A stretch of DNA of 64,000 bases from Hermatobates lingyangjiaoensis (taxonomy: Eukaryota; Arthropoda; Insecta; Hemiptera; Hermatobatidae): assembly GCA_026182355.1 (NCBI GenBank), contig JAPFBL010001617.1:8681001-8745000 (forward strand), read 5' to 3'. Positions 12,057 through 22,580 of this stretch are shown in pieces (position 1 is the first letter of the stretch; every line of letters begins with the position of its first letter). The notes beneath the pieces were generated by a model that saw nothing but the letters and a program-made list of their open reading frames with translations, had not been told where the DNA came from and did not search any database. The position numbers and the translations under genes are program-made.

Positions 12057-12817
12057 TGATTCATAAACACAAAAAAATGTTCATCTGGTAATAAGTTTTG
12101 CTCAAGGGTGCAATATATAGATTGATTAGAGAAGATCTCGCATTTTGGGAGATAATCCCTCATACCATGGAAAACACCAGAAATTTATGTTTATGTTTTC
12201 TAGTTTGTTTCCATTATACTTCTAATCAAAGTTGCTCTTTACCGTAACTGAAATTATGTGATTTTTTTTTATATATTGTTAATATTTTAACAATTCCTTT
12301 GTCAAATTTTCATGTTTTTTTAATGAGCCGTTCAGGGTCAAAAAAACATTTTCTCAAAACAGAAAATGTTTAGAAAATGTTTTGATACGCCCGTTTGGTG
12401 AATGTAATTTTGAAACAAAATATCTTAACTCATACTCCTTCTTAAGTATAGTTTTATTTTGATCCGTTTAACGGTATGGCTTGTATCACTCTCACAAGCT
12501 TTTAGACTGAATAAAATTAGAAGTCACATTTTAATGAAAAAAATATTTCCTGTTTTTTAAAAATCTGAGGTTATTTTTCGTTTATTGCTATTCTAACTTC
12601 AAAGATAATGCTAAAATTTGGATATTCAAGAATTTGTAGTTTAGAAGAAAAAATTGTAGTCTAAAAACTGGTTTTTGGCAAAAAAAAGTGACTTTCCCAT
12701 CATGCATAATTGCACCCAAGCAATAGGGAGGAAAGAGTTCATCTACACTATAAGACCCATTTATCAGTAAAATAACAATTTGATTCAAAGATTCTTGCCC
12801 ATCGTTTTTTCGTTCGT
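12057..12817 (+). repeat. R1 fragment, right half, plus orientation
   Basis: It begins at the 'ttcataaacacaaaa' part of R1 and continues through the 'aatgagccgtt', 'ggtatggcttgta' and 'cccatcatgcataattg' landmarks, with internal deletions. It breaks off at about 12811 before the R1 right end and abuts an inverted R1 piece. Confidence 0.8.
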
Positions 12818-13117
12818 TTTGAGTATGTAAAACTAGCTAATTACTAATATATTTTTCTCAATATACATTCAATGGTACCTTATAAGAGAGTATAGCACGG
12901 AGGAAAAAACAACACTCGCTCAGACAAACTTGGATTTTTATGATTTTTGACAAATGCAAAGAAAAGTAATTTTTATTAAATACTAGGATGCTATAAAATT
13001 CTTAGTATAATAATTCTATTAAAACACCAAAAATTTAAAAGATAATTCAAATTGAAGAAGTATAAATGTAATTATCCTACATATTAAATTAAAAATTATC
13101 TTAAAAACACATTTTTC
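12818..13117 (-). repeat. R1 middle fragment, reverse orientation
   Basis: The reverse-oriented middle-left portion of R1 runs from TTTTGAGTATGTAAAACTAG to 'ttatcttaaaaacacattttt'. Together with the preceding piece it makes an inverted R1 junction, and it is followed directly by a full-length reverse copy. Confidence 0.8.
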
Positions 13118-15083
13118 CTTTACTATAAGTAAACTATAGTGATCGTGAAAAAATTTGATATCTAATTTCCCAGAAGTCATTCTATTAAGTTTTTTTGATG
13201 ATGTGGGTGGATCCAAAGCTTTTTACCACGCTACGGTAGAGAATCTTTGATGGATCAAGTTGATATTTTACACGAAAATGGGCCCATAGTGTAGATGTTT
13301 GGGAGGAGTTATGCATGACGGTAAAGTAACTTTTTTTCCCAAAAACCTGTTTTTAGACAACATTTTTTTCTCCGAAACTACTAATTCAAGAGTTTTGAAA
13401 TTTTGGCATTATCTTTGAGGTTACAAATGCAATAAACAAAAATTATATTCAGGTTTTTAAAACAACGCAAAATATTATTTTTCAGTAAAATGTAAAAATG
13501 TTGACTTATAATTCAATCTGAAAGCTTGTGAGTACGATATTTTTCCACACCGTTTAACGAATCAAAATGAAATTATACCTAAAAATAGAAATTTATGTGG
13601 AAAATGACTTGATAAGATCATTGTTAAAATTACATTCACCAAAGGGCCGTTACAGTACATTCTGCTTTCAGAAAATGCATTTTTGGCCACTAAATGGCTC
13701 ATTAAAAAACCATGAAAATTTGCACATAAAATGAAACAAAAAATTAGTAATTTTCAAAAAAAAATCATGAAATTTAAATCACGGCAAAGAGCAATAAAAC
13801 TATAAAAACTTATTGTTTATCCTAGACGAAAGGATCACCTACTGTACTTGTCGAACTTATTGATATTTATTTGTATTGTTTACATTGACTTAGAAATTTT
13901 GTGTTAATCAACTAAAATGATATAATGTTCAGAGGTATAATAAAAAATTTTTAAATGATTTAAGGACTTATATGTGATATAAGAAGATTAAACTTTTTAT
14001 ATGTAAAAAATCAACGCCAATAGAGCATATCAAACATATAATTTCTGATTCTTTTCATGGTATGATGGGTTTGTCTAAAAAACTGTTCTAATCCATCAAT
14101 ATGTTGCACCATTCTAGAAAGCTTAACATCAGATGTAGATTTTCTTATACTTATTAATGGCATTATTTTTGGGTAATATTGAAGTTTGTGGAATGAACAT
14201 TTTCGTCCTATAGTAGAGCTTCTATGTTTTTGACAAGTATCCAGTTTTTCCACTATTCTAGTCTAATAGTTCATACCATTATATTTAAAAATTTCAACTT
14301 TCCAGCTATGAAATTTTAAATTATACTGAAAAGTCGGCTTTGAACTTGATGTTTTTTCAATATACATTTACAGCAACCTTATAACAGAGTACTGAACGTC
14401 GGAAAAAATAACACTCGATCAGAGCAAATTGGATTTTTATGATTTTTGACTAAGGGAAAGAAAAGTGATTTTTTAAAAAACTCTAGCATGCCACAAAATT
14501 CCCAGTATAATAATTTGATAAAAGACTAACAATGTAAAACATAATTAAAAATTACAAAAAAAAATTAAAAATAATGAATTATGCTACATCTTAAATTAAA
14601 TATTATCTGAAAACGACATTTTTTTGTATGTTTTTGACACTTTTCAGACAAAATATTTGTTATGTTTTAGATGGGAAACTTTGTCTTAAATCTTCAATGC
14701 AGAAGATTTAATTCACTTTAATAGTCAGATAAACTGTGTAATGATCCACTGGTTATTGGAAGAAAAGCGATGTTCTTCTGTAAGAGCAATATCAAAAGCC
14801 ATGTTCTCCTGTAGGAGACTTTTTCGTAACACGAAATCTTCACTTTCTTTTTTCAAAAATTTTGTTACTCCTGTAGTTATTTTGATATACAAAAATAAAC
14901 GTGTATATTAATAATAGGATAAATCACTATCAGTACTACGTCCAAGAATGGAAAACTAATAACATCTCCCATTTAGACATTCATATTATGCCTAAATGGG
15001 GCATTATATATTATATACCCAAGAAGTTTGAAATAATGTTAAAGTTAGTTATGTGGTGAAGTTAAGTGTAGGCCACGCCAGAT
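13118..15083 (-). repeat. R1, full-length reverse copy
   Basis: This is the reference full-length R1 in the window. It starts CTTTACTATAAGTAAACTAT (right end, reversed) and ends GTGTAGGCCACGCCAGA (left end, reversed), about 1.97 kb. All R1 landmarks occur in order. The frames 13019-13216 and 14011-14253 are not genes. R1 encodes no protein I recognise, so its transposition class is unknown. Confidence 0.85.
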
Positions 15084-15119
15084 TTTTTCAGTGAATTGAC
15101 TAAAAAAAACTTTTAATAT

Positions 15120-15500
15120 AGAATAAGATAAACAGCATTAAATGTAACAGATTTACTGACAATATAATGCTATAGATGGAAATATATGAGATCCACTGGC
15201 TGTGGTAGCAAACGTCATATTCTGCTGTAAGAGATTATTTGGTAATATGTTTTTCTGCTTTGGCTTTACCAAAATGTTATTATGTCTGTAGTATTATGTC
15301 TGTAATATCAATAATATAATATGTGTGATATGTGTAATAATCAAATATAAGTGTCTATATTGATAAATGGTTCAATCACTATCTGTGCAATCTCCATATG
15401 TATGAAGTATTATTACTCATCTCCCTTGTAGACATTTACATTATCTTTAAATGGGAAATTATATACCAAAGAAGTTTGAGAATATATTTATTTAAGCATA
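15120..15500 (-). repeat. R1 left-end fragment, reverse
   Basis: It matches the R1 left third ('agagattatttggtaatatg', 'catctcccttgtagacatttac', 'ccaaagaagtttga') at lower similarity, with small insertions. It lacks the terminal 'gtaggccactccaga'. Confidence 0.65.
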
Positions 15501-15830
15501 GACGAGTGAAAAATTTCCTACACGTAAGCTGCGTCAAGTAGGCGGTTCTTTAATTGCATTCTTTAATAAACCATCCACTTTGTGACATTTTGTGATATAT
15601 TGATAGACTGATTTCTGGAACATTTATGCTCATTCAAATTGACTTTGTTATTGAATACCTGATACAGAGGACATGGTAATTCATTTAATAGAACTTTATT
15701 TTCAATGGAGTTATTTTCAATTTACAAAGAAAATTATCACCAATAAAACATCAAACGTATTGGGTTGCATTCTAATTTAACATCGTTTTAAACGGATATT
15801 ACAAAAACGTTTAGAAATCATTTAATTAAG

Positions 15831-15871
15831 GTTATTTTCTAAGGTTATTGGTATTAACCTTAGAAAATAAC
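15831..15871. repeat. Perfect 17-bp hairpin
   Basis: GTTATTTTCTAAGGTTA (15831-15847) is the exact reverse complement of 15855-15871, with a 7-base loop. It lies between two R1 pieces in otherwise unassigned DNA (15501-15947). Confidence 0.9.
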
Positions 15872-15947
15872 ATTTCATAAGATAACATTTAAAGTATAAC
15901 TAGGATAAAAAAAAACAGATAAAATTGCCAGATTCTTTTTTCATTTA

Positions 15948-16342
15948 TTTACATTGATTTAGAAAATAGGACAATTTTTAGGTTTTAATTGGGAAACTTT
16001 GTCTTAAATCTTCAGTGTAGAAGAAGATCAGATAAACTGTGTAAGTGATTCAATGGCTATTGGAACGGAAGCCATGTTCTCCTGTAAGAGATTATTTTGT
16101 CACACGAAATCCTTACGTTTGCTTTTCAAAAATGTTATTACTGCTGTAGTTATTGTGATATACAAAAAGAAGTGCAATAAGTGGATAAGTCACTATCAGT
16201 ACTACCTCCAGGAATAAAAAACTAATAAACCTTTTCCATTTAGATATTTATATTATGCCTAAATGGGACATTATATATTATATACCCAAGAAGTTTGATA
16301 TTAAGTTTACTTATAGTAAAGCTGAGTGTAGGCAACTCCAGA
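15948..16342 (-). repeat. R1 left-end unit with internal deletion, reverse
   Basis: 'Tttacattgatttagaaaat' (mid-R1) is fused to the left third of R1, ending in GTGTAGGCAACTCCAGA. The middle of R1 is deleted. The next R1 unit begins immediately, giving a head-to-tail run. Confidence 0.75.
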
Positions 16343-16771
16343 TTTTTACTTAGATGTTTCTGACAATTTTTAGATAAAATAGGAATATTTTCAAATTTTA
16401 AATGGGAAAATTTGACTTAAATATTCAATGTAGAGGGGGTCAGGTAAACTATGTAAGACATCTTCTGGCTATTGGAACAAAAGCCATGCTCTCCCATAAG
16501 ACATTATTTCGTAACACAAATCTACCTTTTCGCTTTTCAAAATTGTTATACTAATGATATTATATGTATCAGTGGGGTGATATACAAAAATTATCATATA
16601 CAGTTATAAGTGGTACAATGACTATATGTACTACCTCCAAAAATGAAAGACAAATATTCATCTCCCATTTAACTATTTATATTATACCTGAATGGAAAAT
16701 TATATATTATGTACCAATGAAGTATGGTATTATGTTTGCTTATAGTTAAGTTGTATGTAGGTCACTCCAGA
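16343..16771 (-). repeat. R1 left-end unit, reverse, in tandem
   Basis: Another left third of R1, beginning in 'tgtttctgacaatttttaga' and ending in GTAGGTCACTCCAGA. It follows the previous unit with almost no spacer. The 16564-16749 frame is R1 sequence, not a gene. Confidence 0.8.
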
Positions 16772-17011
16772 TTTTTTACATTGACTTAGAAATGTTTTGA
16801 GTAAATATATTAAAATAAAATTGATGTTTAGAAATATAATGGAATTTTTTTTTATCATCTTTATTTACAAATATACAACTACGCATATTATGCGTGACAA
16901 GCATATTTAGTAATAGATTACACAATGACATCGATGCACTGAGCAAGGAATGAAACCCACTGGTTCAACTTCTCACTTTGGGTTTGTTTTTGTTTTTTTT
17001 TTTAAAGTATA

Positions 17012-19647
17012 TTATTGTAATAGCAGATCTCTGGGCCATTTTCTCTTGAGTCGTCTTGGGGGATTCTGGGAAGGTGAGGAGGAAGAAAGGATTCGTACAA
17101 ATGGATTTGGGTGAGAGGAAAGGTTCTTGTGAAATGACCTATAACGATCAGAGGCAAGGTTTTGGATGAATGGAATTTTTAAGTCTTTATTAAGGGTGTA
17201 GTTTTTGACATAATACGGAGCATTTGTGATAGTGCGGAGAATTTTAGATTGCAATGATTGTATTCTATGAATATTGGATGGTTTTGCACAACCCCATAGT
17301 TCAAGTCCGTAAGTCCAGATCGGTCGCAGTAATGTTTTGTATAGTAGTACTTTGTTATGTAGCGTCAATTTTGAGTGTTTCCCTAGAAGTCTGTACAGTA
17401 GTAAGAATCGTCGTTTTAAGTCAAGTCTTTTTAGTCGGGTATGAGGATTCCAAGTTAGTCTTGGAAGTTGAAGAGCCCTAAGTACCTGACCACATCTCTC
17501 GTTGGAAGGAGAGCGCTATTCATAGTAACATTGGGACATGGTGCTTTTTTTAAAGTAAAAGTTACGTGAAAACTTTTATTTATATTAATATTTAAATGTC
17601 ACTTTTGCAACCAGGCTTCAATGCTATTTAGGTGTTCTTGGAGGATATTTGTGGAAATTGTGGGGTCAGGGTTTCGGGAAAGGATCGCTGTATCATCAGC
17701 AAAAGTACACAGAAGTGTTTGAGGGTGTACAGGAATATCATGAGTGTAAATGTTATACAAAACTGGACCTAGTATACTGCCTTTAGGTACTCCAGATAGG
17801 ACAGGGAAGATCGGGGATAGAGCACTGCCTATAGATACCTGTGAGTATCTGTTGGAAAGGTAGGATTTTAGAATTAGATAGTAGGTAAAGGGAAGGAAAC
17901 ATTTTAGCTTCATCAGCAAACCTTGATGCCAAACACGATCGAATGCTTGCTGCACATCTAAGAATGCGCCAACACAGTATTGACCTTGTTCCAAGGCATA
18001 GGAGATTTCATCGACTACTCTATGGCACTGTTGAATAGTGCTGTGTTCTGAGCGAAAGCCAAATTGATGTGCTGGGATGATTTGATGGGATTCAAGAATT
18101 GGGTGTAATCGGCGAAGTAGAAGTTTTCAAAAACTTTCCCCAGTATAGGAAGTAAACTTATTGGGTGATAGGATGTAAGAAGATGAAGTGGCTTATTAGG
18201 TTTAGGGATCATTTTGACTATTGAGAACCACCGTAACACAGGGAAGTATGTTGTGCGCAATATAGCATTATAGATATATGTTAGGAACACAATAGCCTTT
18301 TTCAAATCCGGGAGTTCTACGTCGCTTTAAGCCTTTGATGCAGTAGGCCACATCAGAAGGGCTGAATGCTTTAGGTGGTAGTGTCATTTCTAAAGGTGAG
18401 TCCAGGGTGTCATTTTGTTCGTCAGTAAGTTTGTTGTTAGGTGATGAAAACAGCTGGGTCAAGTGGTTTCCGAATACATTTGCTTTTTCTTCATCACTCT
18501 TGAGCCATGTACCATTAACATTCAGTGGGAAGGAAGTTTTCTTATATTTCAAATATTTTTTGGTTTCTCTCCATAGAGAGCCGTCTGCAGTAGTTAGTTG
18601 CGTAAGTTTTTGTTCATCTTGTTGTTCTTTAAATGATCGTATCAGTTTGTGTAATTTGTGAGTCAGTTTATTCAGTACTGTCTTGTCACTGGGTAGTCTC
18701 CTTTGTTGCCACTTCTTTCTTGCTATCCTTTTTGATCTTATGGTTTTTGTAATATCGGACGGTAGTTTGTATTTGTTTGACCAGTGTTTTTCCTTATAGA
18801 CTGTCGCTTTGTTGATTGAGTTGTGTATTGTCTCTGTAAATGACAATACAGCCTGATCAATGTCTTCACTGTTTTTTAGTCTGACATTCAATTCGACTCT
18901 ACTACTTGCTTCGAGTTGGAAGGCTCCCCAATCTACTCTACCACGGATTAATGAATATGGTGTGAAATAAGGTACTGAGTGGTTATGGAGTGTAAGGAAA
19001 ATTGGAGAATGGTCAGAAAAGATTTCATGAAGGTTCTCGATTGTGAAGGAAGATGAAGAAGGAAGAGAAGATATCTAGTATATCCGGCAGTTTTGAAAGG
19101 GAAGTGGGCCAGTAGGTGGGATCTGAAGGGGACAAGATTTGATATCTGTTGTTTGCTACATTTTGTAATAGAACTGATCCTCTAAGATTAGAAGCTCGGC
19201 ATTCCCATTGTACGTGCTTAGCATTGAAGTCTCATCCTGCTATAAATTTGGGACCTAAAGTTTTGAAAAAGATTGGTAGTCATGGGAAGAAATAGATTTA
19301 TTTGGAGGCCAGTAACTAGAAGAAAATACTATTACTGATGACTTAGTTTGTAAGGAAACTGAGGATGCTTGTACTAACTCAGTGGAGTAGGAAGGAAGCC
19401 GACAGTGGGAAAGGGTAGATCTTATAAAAATGGCTGCTCCTCCATGAGCGGTGTTATCAGGATGATCGGCTCTGTACAGTCTGTAACCTTGTATGTAACA
19501 TCGGGACAAGTCTGTGAAGTGAGTCTCGGTTATTAGGGCGAGGTCTACTCTTCTGTCATGTAGTAGTATGTCAAGTTCGTTGGTATGTCTTGCCAGTCCA
19601 TTAGCATTCCATAAAAGAATTGTTAGAAAGCTACGAGGAGTATTCAT
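17012..19647 (-). pseudogene. LINE ORF2: AP-type endonuclease plus reverse transcriptase (multiply broken)
   Basis: ORF2 nicks target DNA and reverse-transcribes the element RNA. The N-terminal endonuclease shows LLWNANGLARHTNEL, LITETHF (catalytic Glu), DFNAKH and SDHSPIFLTL. The middle frame (18268-18891) reads to RRRTPGFE. Reverse transcriptase blocks are QFGFRSEHSTIQ, FLDVQQAFDRVWH, GVPKGSILGP and FADDTAIL, the last being the intact catalytic motif. The C-terminal part has LLYKTLLRPIWTYG and ends at 17012. Breaks I can place: a frameshift near 19257 and a TGA just before DFNAKH; a frameshift near 19050; a small deletion plus frame change at about 18300 between PGF and KKAIVFL, which removes roughly a dozen residues; a one-base loss in an A run near 18130; and a frameshift near 17480. 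The element cannot move by itself. Confidence 0.88.
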
Positions 19648-19693
19648 TGATTATTGATTAGCATTGATGGAGAAAAAGAATTCATGACTTTGT

Positions 19694-20934
19694 CTAGCAG
19701 TAAGACAAAAGGAGAAATGTTTTTAATTCGGTCAGAAGTGAATTTAATGTAGTTGTGATATCAGGAGTGGAAACAGGAGGTGGAGGGATGTATGTAGGAT
19801 GGTATACCTGATGACGTGGCCGGGGTTTGTTGGAGGTGATAGTAGCATATGATACTTTTGGCATGGGCTGAGCCTGAGGCAGTTGATGCCTCGTCGGGGA
19901 ACTGTTTTGAGTATAATCTAGGGTCATCGTAGTAGATGGGGTTAGGGGTTGCTGGAGGTCAGGAAAGTTTTTTCCGCTCATTGATGGTGCAGGAGGTGGT
20001 CTGATGACTTCAGATTGATGCCGCATTCGTCGTTTTATGTTAAGGTATACCTCACATCCTCGATAGTTGGCTGGGTGCTGTCCTAGACATAGTACACATT
20101 GAGCTGGTGTGTCTCTTCCTTTGACACAATTTTCTGTCAAATGTTGACCGGTACATTTTACACATCGGGCTGAGTGGTTACAGTACGCTTTTGTGTGGCC
20201 ATAATTTTGACAGCGGAGGCATTGTGTTATTTCCTTTTTTTGATGAGGCTCTTCTACTGTAATTATTGTTTTCAGTAAGTGTTTTAAGTCAAATATTTTT
20301 GTGTTCTCCTTGGTCATTACCAAGTCTACAAAGAACAGCGGTAGTTTTGACTTTGTGGAGCGGTGATAAGCGTTATTTACTTTTATTACATGAAATCCAA
20401 GTCTTTCGAGCTCTTCATGGATGACTGTTACCGGTAGTGTGGGGTGGAGGTGTCTTATAACTGCTCTCAGTGGTTTATCTTGTTTTAGTTGATAGCAATG
20501 AAAGTCAGAGTTACTGTCACGGAGGTGTGCCACAGCTCTCCTGTACCCAATGGCAGTTTCTGTTTTTAATATTATTTGATCTTGTGTACTTTTACACAAG
20601 AATTCCTCACCTTCGAGTTTTTCTTGTAGGGTTTGAATAAAGGATGTATAGTCTACGATACCCTTCAGGAATATTGGAGGAGGTCTTTCCTCCTTTCCCT
20701 CAGGCTCATTACTGAGCCAGGTATTACCCCCATTACTGAGGGGGTAAGGCAAGCAAATGGGTTTGGGGTTTCATACTGAGAAGCGGAGACGGACGGTTGC
20801 ACTGAGGGGGCGGCGGAGGTTGAAGGCTGGGGCGAGGGAGGGGCATCAGGCGGATCAGCTGCTAGGTCCGAAGAACGGGTTGCCTTCTTGTTCTTGGCAG
20901 GATGGATTTGATCAGAGCAGGGCCTCTTGCCCAT
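19694..20934 (-). pseudogene. LINE ORF1: Gag-like protein with three zinc knuckles (one frameshift)
   Basis: The Gag of Jockey-type elements binds the element RNA. From ATG at 20934 the first frame reads MGKRPCSDQ, then a Pro/Ser/Ala-rich N-terminus to ETPNPFACL. The reading then moves to the frame starting at about 20752, in a stretch with C5 and G5 runs, and continues PPPIFLKGIVDYTSF. Central residues include LRAVIRHLHPTLPV, fitting the conserved domain that precedes the zinc knuckles in arthropod Gags. Three knuckles follow: CLRCQNYGHTKAYC, CVKCTGQHLTENC and CVLCLGQHPANYRGC. The C-terminus is Pro-rich and ends LLSYC. Only one frame break is seen, at a homopolymer, so a sequencing error is possible there. 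ORF2 begins 46 bases downstream. Confidence 0.88.
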
Positions 20935-22580
20935 TAATTAGTTTTAAGAAGTCCGGTTCTTGGGTTAAGATGACTGTAATATTCACAAGTGTGGGGCTCC
21001 CGGGGTTGAGTGCCAGGATTCGTTAAACCCTGTTAAAAATGCAATGAGTACTTGCCAGTACTTTTAATCTTCAATACTTTTATAAAAGTATCAAAGGATG
21101 AATGGAATTAGATTTGGTTGTAAAAGTCAATAGGTTATCTAACTGCAGGTTATAACAACACAAGGTTTACTATAAGTTCTCTTCCTCTTGATGGTTATCG
21201 CTAGCAACACTTGCACTTGTAAACTCGACTTTCTCGAGTCAGTTGGACCTACTCTAAGCGCACAAAACAATTATTAACAATACTTATGTTCAATAACGTA
21301 AGAGCACAATTTTACACATGTCAACAAACTCACTTGCCGGGAACAGCTGGAAAAATTTAAATAATTTTTTGACATACATGAAATTTAATAGGAATAATAT
21401 TTTTATATGTAAAAAATCACTGCCAATAAACTAAAATTGCTGTTGCTTTCCATGGTATGAATTCCATGGTTTCAGGAAATGCGCTGATCAATCTACATAT
21501 TGCACCCTTGAAAAAAATGTAAAATGAGATGTCAATTTTTTTGTGTTTATCAATCATAGTGTCTTTAGGTAATATTTAAGTGTGAAGAATGAACTCTTTA
21601 ATCAAGAAAGAAGAATTATATTTGTTCACGAATGTCCAGTTTTTTCACTATTCTGGTCTAATAGTTCATATCTATTGTTTTCAAAAAAACAAGCTTTCAG
21701 CTATAAAAGTTTTAAATTATACTAGTCATGTCTATAAAGTTTAATATTAAACTGAATAGCCGTCTTTGACTTTGATTTGAGTATGTAAAATGGGCTAATT
21801 ACTAATATATTTTTTCTCAATATTCATTCACAGAATGCTAATAATAGAGTACAGCACCCTGGAAAAGATAACACTGGCTGATTGTTATATATTATAATAG
21901 GTTTATATAATTTTTTACAAAGGGGAAGGCAAATGATTTTTATTAAGTACTAGGAAGCCATGAAATTCCCAGTATAAGTATTTCTATAAAAGACCAAAAA
22001 TATAAAACATATTTCAAAATTGAAAACATTCTTTGCATAATAATAAATGTAATTATCCTATATATTAAGTTAAACATTATTTTAAAACGAAATTTTTTTC
22101 GTAGAAGTTTCTGACATTTTTCAGACAAAATAGGAATATTTTCAATTTTTAAATGGGAAAATTTGTCTTAAATATTCAATGTAGATGGAGGTCAGGTAGG
22201 CTATGTAAGAGACGCACTGGCTATCGGAACAATAGCCATTAATGTTCTCCTGTAAGACATTTTTTCGTAGCAGGAAATCTATCATTTCCCTTTTGTTATT
22301 ACTACTGTAATCATACTAATGATACTATATGCATATTTGGTGTGATATACAACAATAAGATATATATTGATAAGTGGATCAATAACTATCTGTACTACCT
22401 CCAGGAATGAAAGTCTAATAAACATCTCCCATTCAGACATATATATTATACCTAAATGGAACACTATATATTACATATTATGTATATATATGTATATATA
22501 TGGAATAAAATATTTATATATTTTCAAGAAGTTTGATATTATGTTTATTTATTGTTAAGTTGAGTGTAGGCCATTCCAGA

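Larger units (their letters stand above)
16845..21347 (-). mobile_element. Jockey-like non-LTR retrotransposon, full-length but inactivated
   Basis: This LINE of about 4.5 kb reads on the minus strand: a 5' leader of about 410 bases (21347-20935), ORF1 (Gag), ORF2 (endonuclease plus reverse transcriptase), then a 3' tail of about 165 bases ending in a run of nine A (plus-strand T at 16845-16853). It is flanked by TGGAA at 16840-16844 and 21348-21352, a 5-bp candidate target-site duplication. The interrupted R1 copy supplies independent proof of the boundaries. Both ORFs are disrupted. The terminal A run and complete 5' end indicate canonical target-primed insertion. Confidence 0.9.
16772..22580 (-). 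repeat. R1 copy split by the LINE insertion
   Basis: R1 sequence 16772-16844 ('ttacattgacttagaaatg...tagaaatataatggaa') continues at 21348 ('tggaaaaatttaaataatt...') and runs to GTGTAGGCCATTCCAGA at 22580. The gap is exactly the LINE (16845-21347). With it removed, this is an R1 copy of about 1.3 kb missing the right end. Frames at 21943-22558 belong to R1. Confidence 0.85.

Noticed and set aside
18407..18661. Plus-strand 84-codon frame
   Set aside because: Antisense shadow of LINE ORF2. The frames at 17254-17481 and 20757-21026 are shadows too.
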